From the NCBI RefSeq assembly GCF_900090045.1, contig NC_041775.1:1-64000 (forward strand): 64,000 nt of DNA. Reading direction: 5' to 3'. This document shows positions 1 to 13,100 of this stretch, piece by piece. The DNA comes from Plasmodium malariae (taxonomy: Eukaryota; Apicomplexa; Aconoidasida; Haemosporida; Plasmodiidae). The notes under the pieces were generated by a model. The model was not told the origin of the DNA. It ran no database searches and saw only the letters and a program-made list of their open reading frames with translations. Numbering within the stretch: position 1 is the first letter of the stretch; every line of letters begins with the position of its first letter. The translations under genes were made by a program, and so were the position numbers.

Positions 1-407
1 ACACGATAAAGAAAAAAATTATAACATTTTATTTGAACTATAAATTATCAGATATTAATAAAATTACATGAATTTTTCTACTATAAACTTAAGCTATATA
101 CAATTATTTTCTTTGAATTTTTATTTAAATACAGTAATCTACATTTTATGTCATAATATTTTTTTAAACACAGACAATAATTTATACTAAGAATTATCAA
201 AATATTAAAACAGCCAAAATGACGAATAAATTAGGAACGTATTTTTTTCTTCTGTTATGTTTCAGAAAGTTCATATATTGGTAGTCTCTCTTGTAAAAAA
301 TAAGATATTATATGTATATTTAGTAAGTACTTAAGTAAAAAAGATACAGTTATTACTTCATATTAAAGACTTAATTACAGAATGAAAAATATTTCTTATT
401 TTTCATT
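1..407. other. 3' flank of the fam-l-like gene
   Basis: No gene seen. The segment 340-380 (TTACTTCATATTAAAGAC and following bases) matches sequence found just downstream of other two-TM genes, for example at 61001-61032 and 56880-56905. It is probably 3' UTR. The rest is AT-rich spacer. Confidence 0.5.
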
Positions 408-1379
408 TTACCTTTTCTTGAATTTAATTTTTTTATATTTTTTAACTTTTTTATGGTAATAAATAATACCTAATATAATTATAACACCAAAAATTAAGAA
501 AGGTATGATATATATTATCATACGAAAAAAGGTTGGAGTGTATAGATGCTTATCTGCCGTAGTTTCTATTGCAACTTCTCCCATAGATTGGAAAAACCAT
601 TTAAAATGTTCATTCATTAACGCGGGACGTAATGATTGTGTCCACTTAGATCCACTGAGAACTTTCATTACACTATAAAACCCGCGACGAAGTCCACAAT
701 CACAGAAAACATCTAATAAAAGCGATATGAATAATAACGAAAACAATAATAGAGGCAAAAAGATTCGTAATCTGTATTTTTTAAATATTACTTTTCGATA
801 AATTTTATCACTAATTGTTTTGTTATTTTCAAGAAAATCCATATAATCTTGTTCTTTGAATATTTTTCTTTCCATACGGGAATATTTTTTTGTTTCATAT
901 ATGCAATATTTGTTTTTCATAGTTTGTTTATTCTGTTGATCTCTCTTTGTCGTACTTCCATTTGAATCTTTGAATTTTATTTTGCCCCATTTTACATTAT
1001 TAGAGATACCTCCTTTTGCTTTCAATTCATTATATAAGATCTCTTCGTTTAACCCTACAATACTTGAATCTATATTCCTATTAGACTTTTCTAATATTCT
1101 GTAAGATCTTCCATCTAATTGTTTTCTAATGTTGTAACGCTCATACGAGTACTTGTTAAATCTCCCCTAAAAAAACAAAGTACATATTTGTTATTAAAAG
1201 AATAAATAATTTTATTCTAAAAATTCTTATTAATAAAAATAAAACAATAAAAATAGGAATAATCCAATTGAGCTCAAATGATATTATCATACCATATCAT
1301 CGTCGAAATGCCATGTCCAAGGCAAAAGAATGGAAGGAGCAATATTTATAATTAAGAGAATTATAATCGTTTGTTCCAT
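408..1379 (-). CDS. fam-l-like two-TM exported protein, two exons, intact
   Basis: Exon 1 is 1379..1293 (29 codons, ATGGAACAA start) and encodes a hydrophobic signal-like leader (MEQTIIILLIINIAPSILL...). It ends ATG|GTATGA. Exon 2 is 1166..408, after an acceptor TTTTTTTAG, joined in phase 0. The protein is about 281 aa. A PEXEL-like RILEK begins at residue 52, ERKIFK lies at about 128, TM1 spans about 164-183 and TM2 about 243-266, and the tail is basic (YYHKKVKKYKKIKFKKR). No internal stop is seen. The layout, the KIFKE-D-Y-DFL block and the KKVKKY tail are what I remember of the P. malariae fam-l family, whose members are thought to be exported to the infected erythrocyte. The fifth PEXEL position is K rather than E/Q/D. 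Family name is from memory; gene structure is well supported. Confidence 0.85.
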
Positions 1380-3888
1380 GATGTACTATTTTAATACTAT
1401 AATACATACATTAAAGAATAAATTAAAAATAAATTAATATTTTTTTAATGAAAATGGACACTATAACTATCTGTTTAATTTCTTTTTATTATTTTTTATT
1501 TTATCTTAAAAAATTTATATGTTGTTTTGCATGAAATTTACAAAAATGTAGGTTTCAAAATATTATACAAAAAAATTATCCCGCTTTATTTTTGAATTAA
1601 TAATTTTCATTAAAATTAAATAATTTGAATACTTACATATGCATTCAAAAAAACATAATTAAATAATTCTTTATTGATCTAACATATATAAATTAAAATT
1701 ATAATATAAACTTTATATTTTTCACCATACAGTTCATGTAGAATATAGAATATAGAGAATATAGGAAATATATTTAATCTGTAATGGGATAATAACAAGT
1801 TTTAGCAATGATTTTATATTCATAATTCTAATTTTATGAACATTGTATTTTAGAAAAACTGATTGTTGATAATAATATAATAATTATTATAATAATATAA
1901 TAATACTACGTGTAAATGATGCACAATATATTAGATACAATATTATATGTTATAATAATTATGGTACTTTAATTTTTCGATGGGATATAATAAAATTTAA
2001 AAATCTAATTTATTTAATGCTACAAAATCTATAAAAAAAATATATATTTTGAAGTAAAATAAAGTATAAGGTTTTATTTTTGTAAAATTATTTTGAGAAA
2101 TCAAGATTTTAAATTAAATATAATTAATATTATTTCTTGTGAAGAAAATATTATTAAATTCTCCAACTTAAATCATTTTTTAATTATTTTTTTTTTAATT
2201 ATATATATAATTTTCAAAGAAATGTAAATGAGATATAATAAGTAAAAAAAGAGTACATATATTAATACTTATACTAGATGTACTATTATTATAATAACCA
2301 AAATTCAATAATTAATTCTTTTTATATATTCAATGATAGAAACGGATATATTTTTACTTATCGCTTTATTATATTATTCAAACGAAAGTAATATCTACAA
2401 AATATAATTACATTAAAAATTACGTATGTGTAATAATAAAATTATGTAAAACCTTACATGCTGTAACAGCAATCTAATACGCAATATTAATAATTACATG
2501 TATGCAGTTCACACTAAATGTAAAAATGCCCTAATAAATTTTACGAATGCTTAAAATCCTGCATATTAATTCGTGAATCTTAAATTAAAACCTACAATTG
2601 TATTTATAAATTGTATATAAAAATAAAATCCGTATTTTTTTAATTTTATTTTATTTAAAAAATTAACAATATAAATAAAAAGGAATTTTTACTGATAAAA
2701 ATATATTATATATTTTATTATATATACTTAAATAATATTAAATTTTTACTTAATTATTTATATAAAACCATAAACATAGAACAAATACGTAAATAAATAC
2801 CTACACATGATAAAACTTATGCACAAAACATGTATTTATTTTGATAACTTTTGATGAAATTTAGATTTTTACAGATATATATATTATATTTTTAGCATTG
2901 TACAATTATCAGAAAACAAAAAAAAAAAAAAGTATTGTATGTACTAATAATACATGATTAAAATTAATTCATTAATATAATCACTGAATAACATAAAAAA
3001 TAAATACAAAATATACAACATATATCAATAATATTTCAAATTAATATATACATAACTTATTTTCACAAAGTCTAATTAGTACTACAATTAGAAATAATAA
3101 TAATATATGCGGTGTTAACTCTTCATATAATAGTAATTATATTGATTCTCTCATCTAGTAAGAAATAATAAGTAAACCATAATTAAAAAATATATCTTTA
3201 TGTTATACACTTATAAATGGACATTTATTCAATCTATAAAAAACTAAATATCTGTTAAAAAGATATTTACAATTAATAACTTTTATACGATATATTACGC
3301 AAAAAGTAAGTTATAGGATAATTATGTTTTTATTATGCAATATATATGGATATACACCTACATAAAATTTCATTTCAATATATATACTTCCTTTAATTAA
3401 GCACAAAACAAGATGCATTTATTTTTAATTTAAAACTAATATTACATTTTTCCAATTATTTTAACAAAATATTAGTTTATAATGAAAAAGATTATATAAT
3501 GTAAAGAAGCACTTATTAGTACAAACACAAATTATAACAGTTCTATTAAAATTATATAAATTGTCCTAATATGTATTAATTTTAAAATACAAACATATTT
3601 ATTCATAGAAATATATTTAAAACCAGGAGTATATATATTATGTCATAATATTAAATTAAGCTACAATATTAATTTAAAATACAAATTAGAAAATATTACA
3701 ATATTAAATTTCAATAAACATAAAAATAATATTTTATTCTTGTGTGTCAAAGAGACTAGGTAAAAACTTATGCAATTATAATATATTAAAATTATATATA
3801 TGCTTCTTAAGTATATCACTAAAAATATTAGAGGTTTTACAAATTAGAGATGTTCTTATACAAATATAATTATTATCTAATATAAATT
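1380..3888. other. AT-rich spacer between two minus-strand genes
   Basis: Holds the upstream region of the gene ending at 1379, including the element at 1735-1766, and the 3' flank of the gene starting at 3889. The latter has a conserved AAGTATATCACTAAAAATAT tract at about 3809-3828. No coding signal was recognised elsewhere. Confidence 0.6.
1735..1766 (-). promoter_or_regulatory. shared upstream GAATATAGA-type element
   Basis: A tract reading (plus strand) TGTAGAATATAGAATATAGA then GAATATAGGA lies about 356 bp upstream of the ATG at 1379. Similar tracts occur 330-410 bp upstream of six other two-TM genes here. Its conservation in AT-rich spacer suggests a promoter or 5' UTR element, or simply shared ancestry of the duplicated unit. 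Function is inferred. Confidence 0.4.
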
Positions 3889-4754
3889 TTACTCACTCAT
3901 TGACTTGATTTTTTTATACTTTTCATTATTACATAAGATCTTATAAATTATTATCAAAAATATAATACCTGTTATAATGATGAATACTCCAAATGTTATT
4001 ACACCAATATACGGTTTTAATGCATTTACTTCACCCGCAATTAATTTTATTAATTCCATGAGTTTCTCGTTTACAGTATTCAAATAACCCACTCCTTTTA
4101 TTATTGGTAAAGTTATTCCCGACAAGAAAAAAAGAATAAATGTAACAACTCCAAATCCGTAGCTTCTAAATTTTATTTTTTTTAATAATATGTCACTAAT
4201 TCTCTTGTTTCTTTCAAGGAAATTATCATAATCCTTTTTTTTTATCAATTTTTTTTCAAAATGGAAATATTTTCCATCAAAAATTCCATTATCATAATCC
4301 GTAACTTCTGTATAGTATTTATCCTTATTCAATGTACATCTATTAAATTGTTTCATTCCTTTTGGAAAAACCTTTTCACTAATATATGTATCATTTTTTT
4401 TGCACTCTCTATTATTTGTCATATCTTCATATAAAGGTACAATATTTGAATTTTTATTTTTCTTATTTTTTGATAGTAACCGATAATTTCTTTTATCTAA
4501 TTCTCTGTGAAATTTGAACTTTTTTCCCAAATATTTGTTAAATTCGGCCTAAAGAAAAATGTAAATATTATTTAACAGAATAAATAATCTTTCTATAAAA
4601 AAATATTAATGTAAATAAAATAAAAAAACGCATAAAAGGAAAATACACGCAAATAATATCATCATACCATATCATTGTAAAAATGATATATCCAAATTAA
4701 AAAAAGAAACATTGAAAACTTAATAAGAAATAGTAATATAATGTTTTGTTCCAT
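3889..4754 (-). CDS. fam-m-like two-TM exported protein, two exons, intact
   Basis: Exon 1 is 4754..4668 (29 codons, leader MEQNIILLFLIKFSMFLFLI...) ending ATG|GTATGATG. Exon 2 is 4548..3889 after acceptor TTCTTTAG, phase 0, starting AEFNKYLGKK. The protein is about 248 aa. A PEXEL-like RLLSK starts at residue 52. The block YYTEVTDYDNGIFDGKYFHF precedes EKKLIKKKDYDNFLERN at about 127. TM1 spans about 161-180, TM2 about 209-232, and the end is YKILCNNEKYKKIKSMSE. The FDGK-FHFEKK block and NNEKY-KIK tail match my memory of the fam-m family. Proteins of this family are believed to be exported and surface-associated; the role is unknown. Fifth PEXEL residue is K. Confidence 0.85.
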
Positions 4755-5143
4755 CATATAAAAATTGTAATATTCTAAAATATATATTTAGAAGAAATAT
4801 TAGTAATAATAAATTATTCTTCTAATCATATAGAATGCTATATTTATTTAACAAATTTTTATATTTTTTTTTATAAAAAGATAACAAAATATATATAACT
4901 CTAATTTATTTCACATTATCATCGAAAAATAAAAACATTAAAAATACATTAATTAATTTCTATCTTATTCAAAAAAAAAAAAAAAAATATACATTCACGA
5001 AAATGAAATAATTTTAATTCATTCATAAATATAAAAATACTACATCTTAATATATTATATTAAATTAATTATTTTTTTATTAATATTTTTAAGAATAAAA
5101 AAAAATATATATATGATTTTTTTATATTTATAAATATTGAGTT

Positions 5144-5190
5144 TATGTAGAATATGGGAGCAGAGTATAGAATGTATAGATCATAGATAA
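5144..5190 (-). promoter_or_regulatory. shared upstream GAATATAGA-type element
   Basis: Plus-strand TATGTAGAATATGGGAGCAG then AGTATAGAATGTATAGATCA lies about 390 bp upstream of the ATG at 4754. It corresponds in position and sequence to the elements upstream of the other two-TM genes. Confidence 0.4.
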
Positions 5191-6729
5191 TATGTCGTTT
5201 TATATGAGTATAACAATAAATAATTTCGTTGATTTTTTCCTATTAATAATTCTTATTTATAAACATATTTTTGAAAAATTATTTATTATTATTAAGAAAT
5301 GTTATCTAATAAAATAATAGTAATAATAAATGAAAAAAACTATTTTTTTTTACAAATTTACCTTTTAACTTATTATAACGCTTGCAATTTTCTACATTAT
5401 ATAATAAAAAAAAAAATCACTTCTATAAAATACTTCATAGTATATGAATATATATACATTTTATAAAAAAATTATAAATGATCTCCTATTATTGTGATAT
5501 ATATTTGGATGTATAACTTTTAATCAAGTCTAATATATATTATTATTACTAAATGATAATATTGTAAATTTATTACTTAAAATTTTTTTTTCTAAACCAG
5601 TTTATATGCTTATAAGAAATATAACAAAAAATAAAAATAGATAATACATATAGTGCTGTTCTTGTATTATTGTATTTAAAATACAATAATCTTGATTGTA
5701 TAATGTATTTAGTCAATTATATAAAGAATAAAAATGCTTATGTATAATGTTTTACAATCTAATTTCATATATATTTTTAAATAATTTTTATAAAATGGAG
5801 TTAAATTAATTATTATATAAAGGTTATAATAAAACAATTAGCGTATGTGTCGCATTAATGGAACACTATAAAGATACACGATGTTAATAATAATATACGT
5901 ACTATTTGAACTAAAATTAAGCAAAGAAATATTGATAATTCCATAGAAATGTCCTGAGTAATAATTCTAAAATGTAAGCATAAAATTTTCCTTTTTATTT
6001 TCATTTAAATTATGAACATATAAATATAAAATAATTAGTAATGTCAATATAAAATATATATTTGTGTGTCCTTAATATAATATTTCATTTATTCTTAATC
6101 AATTTTTAGAAAATAATAATAAATAGAGAATATATATATATAAAAAAAAAAAAAAAAAAAGCATACATATTCTGTAATATTGCAAAAAAAATATATTAAT
6201 TTTTATTATACCTAAAGATTGTTTAAATTTTTGCAAAAATATGACATATTATTAGATAATAAATACTATAAAAAAAAAATATGGCATTAATGTATGTTAT
6301 CTATTAATATATCATTAAGATTAATTCATTAATTTATCTCTATAATGACATAGTAAATAAAAATTATATACACCATATTTATTTATAACACTTTAATATG
6401 AAATATATTTAAGCAACTATCGAAAATTGAATTTGCTCCATAGTTATGCACAATAATATAATATTTGAATAATTTTATCTTGTACTTTTATTGGTAATAT
6501 TTGAAATTCTTAAGTTTTTAAACAATTATAGCTCATAAATTGTAAGCATATTAATTTAAAATATATTTATACTGTCTCTTATATATGATGAAAAAAAACT
6601 AGCCAAATGTCCGCTAAAAGGATTTTTACAGTACATACATATATTCTATAACACACTAATGATAAAACGTATTTTTTACATTAAATAATAAGCACCATTT
6701 AAAGTAAAAAAAAAAAATTAAAAATAAAA

Positions 6730-6751
6730 ATATATATATATATATATATAA
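6730..6751. repeat. TA dinucleotide microsatellite
   Basis: An uninterrupted alternating T/A run of about 22 bases in spacer DNA. Such tracts are common in Plasmodium intergenic sequence. Confidence 0.8.
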
Positions 6752-7279
6752 AGGCAACATAATGTGCTCACGTAGTTGCATCAAATACAAAAAAAGACAC
6801 AATAGTTATCAATTAATATGTAATAATACATTCTTTTTAATTACCTGAACAAATGATCTTTTTATACTGGAACTTGACACAAAATATAAGATGAAAATTA
6901 TCAGTAAAAACATAAGTATATGAGTTCTATAAAAGTATACGAATAAGTCTGCTATTTATTTATTTTATAGAACAGATATATATTATTAGTAGAAACCTAT
7001 TTACATATACATATATATACAGTAAATAATATTTTTTTTAATTAAGATTAAATAATATGTTAAAGTAGAAATTTAAAAACATTCAAACTTTCAAATTCAC
7101 CAAAAAAGAGAACACATTTTTATTTGTTTTGCATTAAATAATTATGGTGTATTCTCGTGCAACTACAATATTATAGAGATTATATATATTCGAATAATGT
7201 ATATCACTAAAAATATTACAGATGTTACTTCATATTAAATATATCTTTTCAGAATAGCTTACATTCATTATTATTCTTT

Positions 7280-7600
7280 TTACTTAGACATATATTTAAT
7301 TTTTATATATTTTTCATTATTTCTTAGGATCTTATAAATCGTCATTATAATTATAACAAATAATATAACTTTATGTAAGTTAAATAAAATCTATACTAAT
7401 ATAGTGTACTACCTTTTCTGGTACCTTTCTATATAAATGTGAAAAATTACCAGTATTATATATTCTTTACACCACAGCTTATCTAAAAACATTAATGTCG
7501 ATAATACGGATACTAGTATTCCCAACAAGAAAAAGATAAAAAATATAACAAATCCAAATTTTCAATTCCTAAATTTTATTGTTTTTTAAAAATAGGAAAA
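7280..7600 (-). pseudogene. fam-m-like 3' relic
   Basis: On the minus strand the tail reads VIIIMTIYKILRNNEKYIKI then KYMSK and a TAA at 7280-7282. This is the TM2 and NNEKY-KIK tail of fam-m. Farther upstream, around 7500-7600, another frame reads KTIKFRN, a stop, then KFGFVIFFIFFLLGILVS. That matches the pre-TM1 and TM1 segment of fam-m, with a TGA where Y or W is expected. The two parts are out of frame. No exon 1 or PEXEL segment was found to the right, so the 5' two thirds appear lost or unrecognisable. The typical 3' element is retained at 7199-7240. Confidence 0.75.
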
Positions 7601-9322
7601 CTTTATTTATATAAAAATACACTGTTCATATATAAAATAGCTTTCAAAAACTTATGAATTTTTAAAATGAAATATTATTAAGTTATTTATTATTGAATTC
7701 TAAATATCAATTAGATATCCATAAAATTTTTAGATATATACGTAATATTTTATCCCAAATGTATTTGCCAAAAATAAGTATATTACAATATTTATGAATT
7801 TATTATATATTAAATAAATATAAATAATTATATTATATAAGAAAAATACATTAAAAAAGCGAATCTAAACAATGTATATAAATAATTATATAAATATAAA
7901 AAAAATATATATTTTTTTGCCAACCTGTACTTTTATATTTACATGAATAAATAAACAACATAAATAACAATAATGATGTATTATAATTATAAACCTAATA
8001 AATATAAAATATGAGAATATCAATTATTCTTTATTTTTTCCTTATATTAGGAATATATTTATATTATTTCAAATAATATAGTTGATACACACTATTCTAA
8101 TAAGTGGAAAAAGAAATGATTAAAATGTTTAATTTCATATTATAAAAATGATGTAAATAATTTTATCTAATAATTTTTTTATTAGTCATAATACTAATTC
8201 ATTATGTTTAATTCGTATTCTTCATATAATTGTGCTAAAATATATTTATGTTAACTCTTTTATATGTTATAATTATTTTCTTATTGCATAATGAAAAATA
8301 GATAATAATCCGATATTAAAATATCATTAAACTGTCAATTAATTATGTATATGTAATTCTTCACGATATTTATAACTTATATAAATTTATATTTTTAATT
8401 ACATTTTCATATTTTAATCATAAGAAATTAAAAAATATTTGTATTCCAAATATTTATTTATAGTATTATTTCATATATTTTATATTCATGTATATTCAGT
8501 AATATTAAAGGTCATTAATATACCATAAATTTAATTAAACTATGTTTTATATTGTTAAAAAAAATAAAACTTTAATTTAAATAATATAATATTTTAATTA
8601 AATTAACTCATTGAGATATAATATTTTTTATTGTCAACATTCTATTAAGCATTTTTAATTAAATTATATAAGTTGTTAATATTGTGTAATATTTATTTCA
8701 AATTAAATTTTATTAAATCATTATTATTATAATATATTTTTTTGTTACAATTATTACGCATATATCAATTATTTTAAAAAAAATTTCATATAAAATGCTC
8801 TGGTAGAATCCTAATTCTTTTTCATTATTTTAATCAAAATAAAATTATATTTTTTTAAAGAATAATATTTATACTACATTCCATCTTTATTTATTTTTTT
8901 TTTATTCATTTTCATAGCTAATCTACGAAAGCAGGTTTATATTTAACATAGAGAATATATAAATAGAAACAAAATTTTCGAAATAAATTATTTACATATG
9001 CTTAGTTGCAATTATTATGTAATAATTGTTTACATATTTTTTAATGTTTTTTTTTAAATCTATTTTATCTATATTACTTAATAATATTATCTTATAGAAA
9101 AATTAGTATAATATTTCTATTTAATGCATTTTTTCCTTTTCTAATTTTAGATATATTTTTTAATTAATATTAATTTAAGAAAGCCATAAATTTTCAAATT
9201 TTAAAGTAACAAAAAACCATAAAGAAAAATTATAACTGTTATATTGAATATTATCAAAAAACATATATTCCTGAAAATTCTATCATCACATAAATTTTAA
9301 TATTCTAAATACATTCAACACG
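7601..9322. other. AT-rich spacer, no gene recognised
   Basis: Both strands are very AT-rich with no frame resembling a known family. It separates a minus-strand relic from a plus-strand gene. The last few hundred bases probably hold the promoter of the gene at 9323. Confidence 0.6.
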
Positions 9323-10153
9323 ATGAAACAAAAAATTAAATTCTTCTTCCTTACCCTTTTAATATGGATATTCAATTATTCCTATGAAGTAAGATAATTA
9401 TTATATTCAAGAATTTTTATACGTTTTTTTTAATCTTACATTTTTATTTTAAATTGAATATTTTAATAATACGAAAGTACATGTATTATTTTATATATTA
9501 TATATTTACCTTAATTTACAGCGAACTAACTTTGACAAATCGTGCAATAAAAAAATCAACTTTAATAATACATCAAAAATAAGACTAAACAGATTATTAT
9601 ATGGGGAATCAAATGCAGATTCTCAAGAGGCCGTCTTAATTTAAAAAAATATTTTAAAGATAATTTTGAGAACTCAAGTAATTCATTAGTATTTAAGGAT
9701 AATTCTGAAAATACCTATGATTCATTATCATCTATTGATTACCCTGATAAAGTCAATGAAGAACTAAAGAAAAAAAGAATTCAACGAAAAAAATATAAGA
9801 CAACAGAAATTAATATATCACCATTAACAAGTCCTCATTCAAACAGATTAGATTCACAATTTGAAATAGAACTACAAGAAAAATCGCATAATGAATATAA
9901 AAGGTTAAAAATATGTACCGGTAAATCTAAAGAAATTATTGCTAGAAAAATGCTTAAGGATTTTACGCCATATATATTAAGCTCTGTCTTCTTAATAATG
10001 AGCGTGACATGCGCATCGCATAAAGGCCTTTATATATCATTAGTCTTATTATTATTATCAGTGTTATATTTATTCTTTAGATTATTTAAAATTTTTAATA
10101 AGATTATCGGTAATATGCCAATTATTCTTAAGCAAATTTCTAAACACATATGA
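9323..10153 (+). pseudogene. two-exon exported-type protein with a frameshift
   Basis: Exon 1 is 9323..9388 (22 codons, MKQKIKFFFLTLLIWIFNYS...), a signal-like leader followed by donor GTAAGA. Exon 2 starts at 9522 after TTTACAG, phase 0, reading RTNFDKSCNKKINFNNTSKI then RLNRLLYGES, an RLLYG sequence that resembles but does not match a PEXEL. That frame stops at TAA 9642-9644. The frame continuing to TGA at 10153 takes over from about 9632: a charged stretch rich in N/S/K/E, then two close hydrophobic segments (from PYILSSVFLIMSVTCAS and LYISLVLLLLSVLYLFF) and a basic end. The join requires a frame change between about 9601 and 9642, from a real indel or an assembly error. It looks like a Plasmodium exported protein of unknown function. 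It is distinct from the fam-l and fam-m genes here. Confidence 0.65.
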
Positions 10154-13100
10154 GGATTATACTAATAAATTTTTCGTGGGTATCAATAATTTCAATATAT
10201 TTATTTTAATATACATAAAATTTTATATGATTTAGAACAAATATATATACTCCCAAATTTGTTATGTAACATATAATGTACATTAAACTTTTATTTAAAA
10301 ACATTCTTTTAATATTTATCTTGTTGCCCCTAACTAAATTATATCATTTATGTTTTTAGTGTTAGTCTATTAAATTAATTAAATATAAATTTTATCAGAT
10401 AATATAAATTTAAAATTTTTGTTTTTTTTTTTATTATTCTTTATATATATTTGCAACAAGATGCTCTGTTTATCGGTGCTTTAGTTACTTGCTGAAAGTT
10501 TTGTTTGACTATTTTTATTTATAGAGTTATCATTCTATTACATAAATATTTGTTTTTCAAATGTAAATAAATATACATGTAAAATTTTAAGCATTTAACA
10601 CTATTAATTCATAGATTTTTCTTCTTATGCGTGTTGCTTGAGAAAATCTATATAGATGTGTACAGTGTTTTAATTAGGATATTATTTCTAAGAAATATAG
10701 AATAGTGTACTTTATACGTTATAATTAAATATAAATATTAATATTAATTTCATAATAATTTTTACTTAATATGGATATATTATACTTCTAAATTTTAATA
10801 TTGTTAGATAATACTTTTTGATTGAATGGAAAAGAAATGTAATTTAAAATTAATTTTTTTATGTTACAAACAAGAATATTATTTCAAATTCACTTATTAA
10901 CCATGTTGGAATAATCATATATGTAATTTCTTTTATATTGTACTAATTAAGTAGTAATTTTTCATTTTACATATTTTTCAATCGTTGATGTTCATGTTCC
11001 AAATTTCCATTATTTTCCACACATATATATGATATTATTGTAAAATACAATTAATTGGATGTAGAACTTAATTTTTATGTATTATATTTTTTTATTTTAT
11101 TTCTCTTTGTATATATAAAAGTATCTTATGACTATATTTTCTCCTCACACCTGTAAAATTATAGATTTGTTATTAATAATACCAAAATTTTTATTTCTAT
11201 TTAGCTTGTTAAATATTTATATGTATAGGTTTATAAATAATGCGTACATTCTTACATATATGTGGTATTTTTCTTTTTCTTATTCTATATATAATCAATA
11301 ATATAATTTATCACTAATAATAACAGACGTGAGCTTTCTTAGATGTATTTCTATAATTAAAATGTTTTAACTTTGTAAAGTCATATTAAAAATAAAAATA
11401 TTCCATAAATTACCAATAAAATATTTTATAAGTTGTATCAAAAAGAAATTTAAGAAAAAAAACGGGAGAAAAAAATATTTTAAGACATGTGAAGACGTAA
11501 TGATAATCTGTTCATAAATTGTAAAACAGAAATTCTGTATAATTAATAAAAATATCTTAAGTTTTTGTAAGTTACTAGACACTTTCAGATTAATAATTAT
11601 CATTAATTATAATATTCTAAGAATATATTTATTATTTATAATCTTATTGTTTTCAATTATTTATGTTTTCAAAAAATTAAGGAAACATTCAAATTTTTTA
11701 TTTCTTAACAAAATATTTAGTTTTCTCTGAAACAGATATATATATCATAAATACGACACACTCAATTCATATATATATATAACATTAGAGTTATTATTAT
11801 TTGGTTTATATAACTTTTATTTAAAACAATTTAATAAATCACTGAAATTATCGAAACGGCTGGAATATTATGATAATGAATATATTTTGAATATATAATA
11901 TTTTAAGTTAATACACATTTAGTATTTTGTAAAAAGATATTAACAAATAAATAAAAAGAATTCTTATAGTTTTTTTTATCATTTTTAATTTCAGTGTTAT
12001 TATTTTGTATTATTTTTATGAAATGAAAAAAATAAAAATTTCATATGAATAACTGTATAAATTAAACATTCCTAAGTTCATAAGATTTAATACTTTTTTA
12101 AAACAAAATATAACGAAAGAAAATACAATTATTTTATAGAAATATTAAAAAATTTCATATATTTTTTTTTTGGTTCCTTTGAATTATATTTATAACAACA
12201 TTCTTATTATGTTATCTTAATATAAAATTATCAGCGGTTCTTTTTTACATCCTAGAGAAAATTTATGAATTTTAATTTTCAATTCTTTTTCTTTTTTACT
12301 TTTTTGTAATTAAAGAATAATATTTTTCCATTAAATAATTAGTTAATAAAATTAATTCTTCTTTTTTGTTTTATATTATAATATAATTTATCTGAAGATA
12401 TATATATAAATAAATATATATATATAATAAAGCAACACTATATCTATATGGGCAATTATTAAATTCATTTTGATACATAATAATTTTTTCCTCCTCCTAT
12501 ATACAATAAAAATAACTAAATTATAAATTTGTTTTTACGGGTTTGTATTAAGTAAAAAATATAAAAACTGTATTATGTTTATTTTTTAAACAATACATTA
12601 TTGTAGTAGTAATATTAATAAAAAAAAAAAAATTAAGAATCAAAGAATATCCATTGTGAAATTATTATAACGTATATTTATTTTAACAATTATAATAATT
12701 ATGCTACTATTTTTACTTCGAAATTGTGCATGAAGAAAAATACAATTCATTCCATGCATGAACTAACAATAAAAACAATTTTATTTATTTTGTTTTTTTT
12801 AGTGTTTTTAAAATATATTTGTTTATATGTTCAATATATTAATAAAATAGGTATGTAACGTATAATTTATATATTATAATAAATATATGCAATTGTAGGT
12901 TATATTAGAACAATAATATATATATATAAAAGAAATAATTGAATATTATTTTCTAGATAATTTGAATTAAATGTTTTAATGTTGTTGAACACATCTAACA
13001 TATAATATTCATAGATAAAATAGAAGTGAAATATAAAAAATTCGAAAATATTATTATATTAAACTTCGCAACTATTTTATTATATACTGAAATAAAAACA

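Larger units (their letters stand above)
4755..7279. other. AT-rich spacer with simple repeats
   Basis: Contains the upstream region of the fam-m-like gene (element at 5144-5190), a poly-A run at about 6142-6160, a TA dinucleotide repeat at 6730-6751, and at 7199-7240 a copy of the conserved 3' segment (ATATCACTAAAAATATTACA, then GATGTTACTTCATATTAAA) belonging to the relic that starts at 7280. No other coding signal was seen. Confidence 0.55.

Noticed and set aside
11367..11603. Minus-strand open frame of 78 codons, hydrophobic.
   Set aside because: Low-complexity I/L/F/N composition, no leader-intron structure and no family motif; expected by chance in such AT-rich DNA.
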